Assembly (NCBI GenBank): GCA_023515745.1
Contig: JALECJ010000004.1
Span: 1,283,864-1,347,863 of the forward strand
Reading direction: 5' to 3'
Length of the DNA stretch: 64,000 nucleotides
DNA from: Amoeboaphelidium protococcarum
Taxonomy: Eukaryota; Aphelidiomycota; Aphelidea
Part shown: positions 1 through 10,616 of the stretch, one piece after another
Layout: every line of letters begins with the position of its first letter
Numbering within the stretch: position 1 is the stretch's first letter
Translations under genes and position numbers: made by a program
Notes under the pieces: model-generated
The model's database searches: none
The model's input: only the letters and a program-made list of their open reading frames with translations
What the model was told of the DNA's origin: nothing

Positions 1-1
1 G

Positions 2-2298
2 CCCAAATTATCCCAAATAACAACTCAGAAGGGATCACAGCCGAATGACCCATTTGGATCACTATGCATGTACCAGACAAAGTTGATGTTGCAGTACTAT
101 CCGGAAAATAGTTCTGAAATTCGTTCTTTACTGGCAGCAGCCAAAAAGTGTCTGCCCAAGTCGGAAAAGTTGCTGCATACTTTTGGCTCCTACGAGTTGT
201 CTCTACTTAGTGCATCTAAAGACCGGTTCGAGCGAGCATTGGCCGATTTCCCTAAAGGCAAGTCTTTGAAAAGTCAAGATTCAGAAATTCACTAGTATTT
301 CCACAGAATGGTGGCCAACATGTTTACTGCTACTCGAGCGTATTGTCTAGCTGCTATTTACGGATCTCAGCATATCTTTGAGTCACTTCCCAATGCTATC
401 TAACTTTGGCTTGACTTTACTGAAAGATAACAAGTGTTCTTGGGAATTAACGATGCTATATCCAAGACGTATCATGAGTTTTATGATCAGTTTCTGACTA
501 CAATGATAAGCTTTGTGTAAAGAGTCCCCGCATACAATTTGTTGGTCAGTCTATCTCAGATTTAATCTAGGCTGACACACTCTGATGAAAAAGTTTGGGG
601 TATACTGAGAGATATGCTGCTCAAGCTTTTGCGCGAGTTTCCTGATTAGACACTGTGGCAGTTGATAAGCTCTTATAAGTCATCTTCTAAATTGCGTGTT
701 AGTAGAGTATAAGAAGTATTCAATTCCTCAAAAGAGTAGTCTACGAAAATAAAGGTATGTGTTGATATATGATGATAAGGCTGACGTTTTATAATATTCA
801 CAATGTAGAATTGCAAGAGCTTGGTTGATTTAATCTTCGTCATGGCTTATTCTAAAAAGTTCGACTCAAAATCCAAGTTTAGTATTGCAAAGGAATTTCC
901 CGAGTTGAAGAAGTTGTGTCCTATCGATCTGGCCATCCCAATCCAGTCTGCGCTGACTCCTCTACTACCACCCAAGAATTTCTCGGGAAGCAATTGGCGG
1001 CCATTTCAGGACAATTTGGTGTATTTTGACTCTTTTGAAGACGTTGTCGAGTTACTGAACAGTTTAATGAGACCAAGAAAGTTAAAAGTGAGAGGAAACG
1101 ATGGCAATCATCATACTCTACTTTGCAAGCCTGGTGATGATTTGAGAAAAGATCATCGCGTCATTGAGCTGTTCGGTGTCATCAACAGTTTATTTGGAAA
1201 AGATTCTGATTGTACACAACGAGATCTAGGTAAGGCTATATGTTATGAGCCATTTCCTTATTGCTCAGGATTATAACTTGAAATTGTGTAGGCATCTTGA
1301 CTTATGCTGCGATTCCTTTGAGTGAAAGCTGCGGTCTCATTGAATGGGTGGATAATACTTGTACTTTTCGTAAAGCACTCGAGCATTATTACTCCAAAAA
1401 TTAGCGAAGTGACCTATCGGCTTCTAAGTATACAAAGTGGAAAGAACTTGGTAAAGGAGCAACTGCACTGACAAAGTATTATAAAGAGACTCTGCTTCCA
1501 ATGTTCTCACCTGCTGTGTTCTAATAGTGGCTTTTCGAACGCTTCGTTGATCCACCGTCCTGGTATCGTGCTCAAAAGAGATGGACTCGCTCTGTGGCTG
1601 TGATGTCTATTGTCGGATTCATATTCGGTCTTGGTGACCGTCATCTGGAAAACATTCTGGTGCAGGAAACCAGTGGCCAGGTGTTACATGTGGATTTCAA
1701 CTGCCTGTTCGACAAGGGACTGCTACTGGAGTATCCCGAACGGGTCCCTTTCAGGCTGAGTTAGAACGTGGTGGCAGGTTTTGGTTTCTGTGGCGTGAAT
1801 GGCACATTCAGTAAGTCTTGCGAGCTGACCATATAGATGTTACGGAAGCACAAGGAGACTATCTTGACAATGTTGAGCACCTTTGTGCATGACCCTCTGA
1901 TCGAGTGGTCTAGTAGTAGCAGTAGCAGGAAGGACAAGGCACAGCAGCTGACTGACAACCACTACATGATGGCCAATCGTGTTGTTAGGACAATATAGCG
2001 GAAATTGGATGGCTATCTTGGATTGCTCTATGAATACTAAGAGGCGGAAAAGGTTCACAATAGTGCACATATCAAAGCTATTGTTGCTTATACTGGTGGA
2101 AAGAGTGCGTCTTCCTCATCATCATCAACATCCGCGGCCTCCTCCAACAAGAGCCACACTCTGTCTGATGACTAATTCCCGTACAAGTACGATGTCAAAG
2201 CATTATCCTCACAGTAACAAGTGAAAGAGCTCATTTCCATGGCCACTGAAGAAGTTAATCTCGCCAGAATGTGGATAGGCTGGAATGCTTTCATGTGA
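2..2298 (+). CDS. ATR: ATR/Mec1/Rad3-family checkpoint kinase, 3' part
   Basis: Last 726 residues of an ATR-type PI3K-like kinase, the nuclear DNA-damage and replication-stress checkpoint kinase; the 5' end lies outside the window. The frame is open from base 2. Two introns fit: 755-808 and 1230-1291, both GT...TAG. Order seen: end of the FAT region, kinase domain with catalytic loop GDRHLENIL (D at about visible residue 507), the metal-binding segment HVDFNCLFDKG and the following PERVPFRL, typical of ATR rather than TOR or ATM, and a FATC tail ending MWIGWNAFM before TGA. At least a dozen TAA/TAG codons lie inside the conserved frame and read as Gln. Kinase motifs are intact, so it looks functional. 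Subfamily call is confident. Confidence 0.93.
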
Positions 2299-2482
2299 TT
2301 AGAATGCTAATGTGAACACCATATGTATTTATCGAATGCAATAATTTATTCAGTCATTGTTATTACACTTTACATGGCAATACTTTTGATACTACAGCAT
2401 ATCACATACCACATTTAGCCAATATCACATACCACATGTAGCCATTATATACAGTCAGTCAGTCAGCCAGGCATTCAATCAT

Positions 2483-4075
2483 TCATTTATGCTTGTCGAT
2501 TCTCTTTACATATTCACCTAAATCATGATACAGTTCAATCAAATCAGTCCGGTTCAAACCGTGCACAGCCATTGAGAGAATAGAAGCCACCGTGACCGTA
2601 TCATATTCTTTAATGAAGCTAGTATAATACATGAACGTGAATATCCCCATAATAAACTGACAATCCATACGGTCTGTAACACCACCATGTCCAGGGATAG
2701 AATCACCAAAATCTTTCAGCTTAAATGCCCGCTTGAATCCACTGGCAAAGAATCCACCAAATACAGCTATAAGACTCGCAAATGTGCCCAGTATCACAGC
2801 ATGGAACTGCAGGGGTGCAATCGATATAAACTTCCAATCTTAACGAAATATGTGCTGGCAGAGGGATTGCAGCACTGGAGACAACTTGTACGAGACGGGA
2901 ATGTACACGGCATTCTTCACACAATCATTCTGTGTCCACGCATTCATAAACAAGTTCCGCACGGGACAATATAGATATGGATACACTGTGATAACGCGCG
3001 CATAAAGCAGCGATGCCGCCAATGTGAATACAAATCCAAATAGAAAACCTTCCCAAGTCTTTTTCGGACTCACCTTGATCAATCGAGTCCTACCAAAGAA
3101 GAATCCTCCTATATAAGCCATAACATCATTAGTGATCACAAGCATGACAGGTAACAGAAACCATCCAATGTTCGCATGCAGAATGGTCAATATAATGAAA
3201 TTAGGTGGAATAGTCACGAGGAGTAGAGTCATATGAGTCCAGAAGAACTATAAAAATTGAAACTTATAGTGACCCTTCTTGAGATTAGTCACAAAGAACA
3301 TTATGCCTACACAATAGAACAGATAAGAGTAGAAGCGATGGTGTGTAGCCAGAGACTATAGAAATGCATCTTGTATCACGTAGTCATTGAAGAAGTTGAA
3401 CGCCGTCTCTCCATACAGGTAGTAATTGGTAACCATTAGGAAATACCAATTGATAAGTCTGAACCACGGCAACTTCTTCTCTTTAGAAGGCACCCAGGCA
3501 ATGGATATAACTTCTTTAAACACCAGCGTACTAACACCCACTATCAATAGAATTATAGCCATGGGACCGGAGCAGATTATCACAGCGAACGTGCTCAGCA
3601 TGATCACAGTCCAAACAGTGCGCGTCCACCAGTTCTACCATCGAGTCTGCTGCGGCATCTCAGTCAGTAGGGGACCATACATCTCGGCATTCTTACTACT
3701 CACGCCACTCCGATTATTATTTGTGTTATTGCTATTATTATGAGCTGGCAGATTCTATTTGGAACCGGAGCGGAGAATACTTTAAACAACAACTTGACCG
3801 TCTTTACCATCATTCGCCACATGGTCTTCTTCATCGAGATGATTGTTGTTGAGCACTCGTCGCTTCAACATCTATCCATGCAACTATGACTTTTCATGAA
3901 CTGAGCTGTATACCTCATCACCATCACCACCATCATTATAGTAATCTTCGTCTTCTTCATCTTCAGTGGAAGTATAGGGGATGAACTTCTTATCCACAGA
4001 GACCGCCTTCTTCCGCCTACTCGCCGAAGGACTCTTTGCTCTAAGCGGTGACTCTACTTGAGACTTTCTAGGCAT
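2483..4075 (-). CDS. CDS1: CDP-diacylglycerol synthase
   Basis: Phosphatidate cytidylyltransferase: CTP + phosphatidic acid to CDP-diacylglycerol, the precursor of phosphatidylinositol and cardiolipin, in ER membrane. One exon of 530 residues. The first ~170 residues are charged and Ser-rich, then several membrane spans follow (for example ILLIVGVSTLVF). Family blocks are clear: NDVMAYIGGFFFGRT, SPKKTWEGF, and the C-terminal CDS signature with SGFKRAFKLKDFGDSIPGH then GGVTDRMD. The frame passes several TAA/TAG codons at Gln positions and ends in TGA. It is divergent from the Gln-rich gene at 4476. Low-complexity Asp/Glu/Asn tracts in the N-terminus are the only odd feature. Confidence 0.95.
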
Positions 4076-4475
4076 TACTTAAACTAGCTTGATACCTCAA
4101 GGTATAAAAATTAGGCTAGAAAATTGAATGTAAAACCAGCAAAATAAAGGAGATTTGCTGAGATAGCAAAGACAAAGAATACTAGTTCACGCAGTGTTAT
4201 TGAATGTTGTGGAATAGCCGCGCGATACAAAGCCACTCTCTAAATTCATTCAGCCCAAGTCAACACGACAAATTACGACGCGTCAATTCATCTCCAATGC
4301 GAGATAGAACGAAAGAACGAGCTCAATAACACGCAGCTCATTCTTTCTTCTATATTTCCTTTTACTTTTCGTAATCTATTACAGTACAGTACAAAGAATA
4401 GAATCAATTTTTGTGGTGTTTTTTCCACCTATAACAAAGTTTATTTATATAGCTATCATTACTAGATTAGGAAAA
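4076..4475. promoter_or_regulatory. Divergent promoter region, CDS1 / Gln-rich gene
   Basis: 400 bases between two divergently starting genes. AT-rich, with an ACGCGT hexamer near 4278 and a TTTATTTATAT stretch about 30 bases upstream of the ATG at 4476. No gene seen here. Promoter role is inferred from position only. Confidence 0.4.
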
Positions 4476-6674
4476 ATGACGACTATTGAGGAGCTGAATA
4501 GAGAGTTGCTACTGCTGCCTTAGTATAGACGATTCATTGCGGAGGAGCCGTATATTAAACCAAAGAGGAAGGAAGTTTTGAAGAAGTTTATTCATAAGGT
4601 TAAATATGGCACTGATGGTAGTATTATAGAAGGTGCTGATGATTAAGATGATGCTGAGGCTGAAAGGACTTCCAAGAACCATGTTAATGCAGCAGAATCT
4701 CATGAAAGTATTCTAATGAAGAGTGACGATAAATAGTAGAATACAACATCTGAGTAAAAGAAGATTAATCTATAGTCATCGTCACAGTTATAATAAGAGA
4801 GCGGAGATTAATAGAAATAGGAGCATGATCATGATGATGAAGAATAAGAGGAGAAGGAGGATAATGACATTATTGATGATGGCAAATAGTCAGAAGATAT
4901 TAAGAAGGAGACGGTGGAATCTATAATGAAAAAGATTGAAGAGTTACAGGAGAAGAAGCATCAGTATTTTGACATGTTTAGAAAGATGTTGAAAACTACG
5001 TCTTCTGATAATGTGGCTGCGTAAGCTTCTACTACGGCATCCGATTCTGTGATAAGATCTGATCGAGAACGGTCATAGACGCCGTCAGTGGCGCATATTC
5101 CACATTCTGGTACTCTGCCTCAATCATAGAAGCCTCTTGCTATTGACTCTAATAGTGGTGGTGGAGATAAAGTCTAAGGTTGGGCTGGAGATTCTGTTCC
5201 ATCTACTCCTAAAGTTGATAATGCTCTGGATGGCCAAGATTCCGAGTTTGGAGATTATAAGTAGTAGTAGTAGTAATATCAGTAGTATCCTTACTAGTAG
5301 TATCAACAAAAATAGTACTTGAATCGTCCTGTTCTTGGATACCGAAAGCCCAATTAGTGGCATTAATAGTAGCAGTCTCAGTATTATGGTGGTTACTATC
5401 GGCCATAGTCCCAATAGTAATAGTAGTAATAATAACAACAATAGAGACCTCTGTATGGAAAGCCTGGTTATCTGTAACGTCCTGCATATGCTGTTAGACC
5501 TCCTTCTGATTAAGCGTCTGCTGGCGGTAATCCTAATATTTAAAATTAACAATATTCAGCGTAATAGCGTCAATAGCAATAGTATTCATAAGGTTATAAG
5601 TCGCGTAGTGCTTCCAGAGATTAGAGATCTGCTTCTATTGCTCCTAGCGTTTATGGACAGGAGACTACTGATTAATAGTAGCAGACTCAATAGAGTCAAT
5701 CTTAATAGCCTTAGTCTTAGTAGCACTAGTAATAATAGCAGTAATAGGAGCCGCGCCCACCTGGTTATGGTAGATACGGCTAATATCTGCGTCCAAATTT
5801 CGCTAGACGTCCACCTGCTGCTATGGGTAGTTAATATCGTCCTGGTGCTTAACAGTAGTAATAGCCTTGGTAGTAACGCGATAAGCAGTAGAATTATTAC
5901 TCTTAGTAATAATAGCAGGGAGTTCGCACGAATGATAAATCTACTTCTGCTTCTGCTGCTTAGAATGATAGCATCCACATGAACACTGATAGTAATTAGG
6001 CTGCAGCAGCTGATTAATCATTTAGTGGATAGCAAAATGTGTAGCAGTAATAGTAGTAGAACCCGGGAACTACTGCCGCAAGTGGTCAGAGGCCTTATCC
6101 TTAGGCACACAATAGAGCACCCTCATATCCTACCTCTTATTAGAATTACCCATAATCAAGACCTCCGTACTAAAGACCATCTATGCAGTAGCGACCTTAT
6201 TCTTAGTAGTAGTAACAATCTTAGTAATAATCATAGTAAAATTCTTCGTATGGTTATCGCCAACAGTACTAATAACATCCCGCTGCTTCTGCGTATAATA
6301 AACAGTAACAGCAATCATAATATAATAATTCACGTGCTGTACAGAGAAGTAAGACTACTGATGGTTATTAATCGACATCTACCAACAATTCTGGTGCTGC
6401 TGGTTATCAGTAGAGCCAGTATCGTCCTCCACGCCCATCAATGAATTATTAGCGTCCTTAAATGTAAAATTATCATGGGCAGAGTAGAACGGGACCTGTG
6501 TAATAATAGCCGCAGTAGTAACAGTAACAGCCACCGTAGTCGTAGTAACAATAGACTGCTAAACCGTTCATGTCCTCCAAGTAAAGATGGAGTTATGATA
6601 GTCGAGCATATGTTGCCGGTGGTGCAGGTACAGGTGGCAATGATCCTTAGAATAAGAGCGAGGATAAAAGTTGA
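4476..6674 (+). CDS. Gln-rich prion-like low-complexity protein, 732 aa
   Basis: Not recognised. One uninterrupted frame of 732 codons from ATG to TGA when TAA/TAG are read as Gln; under the standard code it falls into dozens of fragments. Residues 1-60 are ordinary protein (MTTIEELNRELLLLPQYRRF) with a basic stretch near residue 30-40; residues ~60-180 are acidic and coiled-coil-like; from ~residue 270 the protein is a Gln/Tyr/Pro/Ser/Asn-rich domain with runs of up to about nine Gln, most of them encoded by TAG or TAA. YGGYYRP and RPPGYGRY repeats recall yeast prion-like or RNA-granule proteins. Function unknown; an RNA-binding or condensate role would be a guess from composition. The short frames on both strands here are shadows of the TAG/TAA repeats. 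Confidence 0.85.
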
Positions 6675-6834
6675 ATGTGTTATTATATTAAAAGATTTGT
6701 GATAATAGTGTGAAGTGATACTACAGTAAGAATTTTACACTCAATTGTCCATTTACAGTAAAAATCATTCGTATCATTCATTCAACAATAGTCACTTGAA
6801 AGTTAGCAATGAGCATGAACTACAATACCGTACT

Positions 6835-7438
6835 TCAAAAATCTTCCATCTGCTTCAAAGTATGGTCAAGCTCAGCCTTAGTGGCCTCGTATTGCTTCTT
6901 TGCCTCTTCATACTTTTGACGCAGCAGGTGAGTCTCACTCTCCAGCTGGGCAGCTCTGCGCTCATTAGTCTCTGCAGTTACTTCAAACTCACGAATCTGA
7001 TCGTTCAACTGCTTCAGTCTATTCTCCTAGTTGTCAATAGACTGCTCCAGATCCTCAATCTTCTTATTCAGAGTATCAGGATCACTTGCCAACAGAGCCT
7101 GTTACTGAGTCTGAGAAGGACGTTTGTTGCTGTTGTTGTTATTACCACCGCTAAACTTGTGCAACTACTGAATTCTGCTCTCAGCTCTAGCCAAATCACC
7201 TTCTAACAGAACAACCTTATTCTTGACTGAAGTCAATTCATGTTCTACAATATTATTAATTGCCGTAAATTATCATTGACTAAGAGTTATATATCATAAT
7301 AATTATAATGCATTGAATACCTTTGTTGGCAATCTGCTGCTCGGACCTTTTCAAATCCTGCTCAGCACCATCAGCTCTGACATTAGCCTCATCAGCCTCC
7401 GTACGCAGAGTGTTCAATCTCTCTTTCAACTTTTCCAT
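6835..7438 (-). CDS. TPM1: Tropomyosin (fungal type)
   Basis: Coiled-coil protein that polymerises along actin cables. Two exons (7438-7321, 6835-7244; intron 7245-7320, GTATTC...TTGTAG, phase 1) give 175 residues; fungal tropomyosins are about 160. The N-terminus MEKLKERLNTLRTEADEAN closely matches the fungal tropomyosin start, and heptads continue to the end (NERRAAQLESE, KAELDHTLKQMEDF). A break in the heptads around residues 80-95 (GGNNNNSNKRPSQTQQQ) is an unusual insertion. Animal tropomyosins are longer, so the length supports a fungus-like source. Confidence 0.88.
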
Positions 7439-7880
7439 AACGATTACTATTATGATTACTAATTACACAGATAACAACAAGTTATGTTCAATGGATTACG
7501 AAGAAGACGATAAACGGGCCGTTTCAAGTTCAAATTCAAGGCTGAGTGAGAACGGACGAATAGATGAAACGGAGAAGGAAGTTGAAACGGTCTCTCTGCG
7601 TTGAGAATAGTCAAATCTGCTTTAGATGGAACTACTACCGCGTTGCTGCACAGATGAGAATGAACAAAGAAAAGAAACGCCCATGTGGGTGTGATTGAGT
7701 AATTAAAACGAGAGGAACTCTCATTATTTAACGTAAGTGAGAAAGATGGGAGTTGCGTGTTCCAAATAAACTGAACCGAAAGTAAAGGCGACTTATAATC
7801 ACATTACTAGCATTATTTTATAAGATTTACAATTTCCTTTCAATTATATACAAACTCGCGCGTTAAATAATACATAGATT
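7439..7880. other. Intergenic, upstream of tropomyosin
   Basis: 442 bases between the tropomyosin start and the 3' end of the next minus-strand gene. Presumably holds the tropomyosin promoter. No motif I can support. Confidence 0.3.
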
Positions 7881-9278
7881 TCAGCAAGGTTGACTAGATA
7901 GAAGATGGAGAGCACTGATTGCATCCAGTTCATTCTCGTTCATAGACTTTACTATGCTTTGAGATACGCGCTCATCTAGCAGAGACGTGGATTACATAGC
8001 AAAAGAAGGTAGAACTTCAGTACTGTTGTTTTTTAACTATCTGTATGACTATCCTTGTACACGGCGACTACCAATTAAATTCAGCGAAGTTTTCGCGCGC
8101 ACACGCCCATTGCTGTCAGTCACAGCACGCTTCATCGACTAACTTGTTGATCTCGAGCTTCCCGTAGAAGTATATCTTACATTTAGCAGTGCCATCATAT
8201 TTGGTCTACCCTCATGATGCCAAGAGCTGGATCTCTTTCTCTTGTGTCCTTCACTGTCACAACTGCTTGAAACAGTGCATCTGCGGCTGTGTACAGACAC
8301 TGAAGGAGTGGAGGCAGATGCTTGAGTATCAGAACCGTCACGCAAAGATTTTACAGAGTCCATAGTAGTTGGCATAGATAACGGAGGAAGTTCTTGTTTT
8401 ATGGCGATAATACCATTGCCATCATTTAAAGCACTTTTACGCGCCATAGCATTATTCAATAGTCCTTTAAATGATCCATGGCTTCCCAAGTATGAGCGAA
8501 ATACAAACTCTTTCAGGCGTGGCAACTGATTAACAAGATTATACTCACCCTCGCGATAAATAACATCATACAGACGTAGCACGGGAATGCAAACGGTTAC
8601 ATCTCCATCATAAACAAACTCTGATCCATTTTCAGACGAATCAACTGGCTTCACAGGTTAAATTTTGGCAAATTGCATTTGACTCAACTCGTACAGTTAC
8701 AGAACAAGGCCAGATCTCAAAGATTTCAAAAGCGACTTATCGCTGTATTTACCGCCACTTCCAAAAGCAGTAGGTACCGAAGACGCCGTAGTTGTTCTGG
8801 ACCGCGACCCATTCAAATAGCTCTTGTAAGGTGCTGCATGCACAGTCAAAGATCTAATGCGAATATTACTATGCTTACCATCATCAGATCCAGTGTCCAT
8901 CTCATCATCAAGTTGATTCAACGAGGTGACTGATCGCTTGCGACTGAAACCAAAATTATTCGCCATGCTACCGCCATATTGGACAATGTCCCCAACTTGG
9001 ACAACAGCCTCATTCGCCAAAACTATAGATTAAGGATATTTCGTAAGTTATTCCCCAGCGCAAAGTGATTATAATTACTAGGAGAGTACCATTTTGTGAG
9101 AGCGATTCTGTTGACTGACGCCACTCGCACCGTCGGCCATTTCCACGGGAAGCCATGACATTGACTTGCTGATTGACGGCAGTTGAACAGAGGAAACAGG
9201 CTTCAGGGACCAAGGATGCGGAGACGCTCTTGAGGATTCCGTAGGAGTTGGAAGACTGTGAATGGGCGCAAAATTCAT
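7881..9278 (-). CDS. Hypothetical protein, 465 aa
   Basis: Family not recognised. One exon from ATG at 9278 to TGA at 7881, with eight or more TAA/TAG read as Gln. Residues 1-65 are Pro/Ser-rich; a middle segment (VVQVGDIVQYGG...FSRKRSVTSLNQ) is basic; around residues 220-275 lies the most ordered part (CIPVLRLYDVIYREGEYN, LPRLKEFVFRSYL); a Ser/Arg-rich stretch with KRKRS suggests nuclear localisation; the C-terminus ends ELDAISALHLLSS. Composition suggests a nuclear regulatory protein, but that is inference. An upstream in-frame ATG at 9422 exists; the nearer ATG starts the more protein-like sequence. Confidence 0.65.
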
Positions 9279-9899
9279 AGCGACAAAATAAAATAAATTT
9301 AAGTAAATCTTAAGCCTGGAGAAGTGTAAAGCGGGAAAGTGTAAACGATATCGGCAACGGTTAATGTTTAAGGGAACTGTAATCACCCGTTCTTCGGTCA
9401 TGAGTGAATCAGATATCAACACCGACGTTTTTTTCCTGATGGGAATTGATCAGAGCCGAGCCCCGTTCGTGCCACATCATCGGTGAAACGAGTTGTGACT
9501 ATTGACGTATTTCATAAAAGATGAGGCAATATTGTAGTCGAACATTTTGTGGGTAATATTGAATTGTATACAGTAGCTGAATGTAAAGCCAAAACATAGA
9601 AGCGATAAGTAATACTTTCCCTTATTTACTCGGAGTGACTCAATCATAGTTTGATCTGAGATAGTAGTAGATCTTTTGGCAACTTGGTTGCAGTTTTCAG
9701 CTTGTCAACCATATAGTATATGTCTGCAAATGTATCATTGTTCAATACTTGATGTTTTGTTGAAGCGCTCTCTTTTCATGTGTTACCGCGTTTGCTAGTC
9801 TTTTTCGTTTCCTTCTGCTCACCGTTCTGTCATGTGTTGCTCGCACATTCTGCGTTCATTCTTTCTTCGTCATTCATCAGTATTATACTGGAATACAAA
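9279..9899. promoter_or_regulatory. Divergent intergenic region
   Basis: 621 bases between the divergent starts at 9278 and 9900. No RNA gene or convincing ORF. A pyrimidine-rich run precedes the start at 9900. Confidence 0.35.
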
Positions 9900-10229
9900 A
9901 TGAGTTCAATTCTAGGTAGATTGACCAGACTCAGGGCTTAGTATTTCCCAAAGCTTCCAAAGCCTGATGTAAAAAATCCTGCTAGTAGATAGCATCAAGA
10001 ATATCTGGCCTACTTCCCTAAACATGCCAAGGAGAACGGCTGGGCACCTACAGAGTCGAATCCGTATCATCCTTTCCATCTGCCTGCATCTTGGTAGGGG
10101 ACTTATGCCACTGTTCTTGGTGGAGTATTTTGGTTCTGGATTATGTATCGCTGGAAGCAAGATTCTGCATTTGAAATATTTAACATCATCCCTTTTGAAG
10201 ATGAAGAGTAATCATCTGGTGAACATTGA
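9900..10229 (+). CDS. Putative complex I accessory subunit NDUFB2-like
   Basis: 109-residue protein with TAG/TAA at several Gln positions. A basic N-terminus (MSSILGRLTRLRAQYFPK) could be a mitochondrial presequence, followed by one hydrophobic segment GVFWFWIMYRWKQD and a short acidic tail IIPFEDEE. This order, a single span then Arg/Lys, Asp and a Pro/acidic tail, matches the AGGG/NDUFB2 subunit of respiratory complex I. The family is small and divergent, so identity is tentative. An NDUFAF2 gene elsewhere in the window supports presence of complex I. Confidence 0.55.
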
Positions 10230-10616
10230 CAATATGCTAAAATACAATCCTGAGTATACCTGCACGATTAGAATACATATGCTTATAATCGCGTTTTCTT
10301 TGCGAATCTATGTTAACCTGGATTTATTGTGCATACTATATTTTTATGGCCTTTTGGGCTTGTATGTGTAATATCGTTCCACGTAGTAGTACACAAATTG
10401 CGCTTTCGCAGTTTGATTCAATCATTCAACTGCTGCAAAATATGGTAAAGTTACTAATAACGCCAATACTTCTCGTTTCACAGCAACGTTTCTCATCTTC
10501 ATCTCTCCTCGATCTATCGACGTCGTTTCAGTTGGACTGTTCTTCTTCTCTACACTACAACGTCATCCGTAAATTGCAAGATTTGACATGAAGTAATAAG
10601 TTGCTTGTGCACAGGT
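10230..10616. other. Intergenic, upstream of HOP1
   Basis: 387 AT-rich bases. Open stretches occur here because only TGA stops translation, but none has convincing protein character. Could hide a 5' exon or promoter of the Hop1 gene. Confidence 0.3.

Noticed and set aside
5124-5982. Leu/Ile-rich and Ser/Asn-rich ORFs on both strands
   Set aside because: Shadows of the TAG/TAA/CAG repeats of the Gln-rich protein; compositions are what the repeats give in other frames.
9078-9422. Upstream ATG at 9422 for the 465-aa protein
   Set aside because: The added residues are of low protein quality; the ATG at 9278 is preferred.
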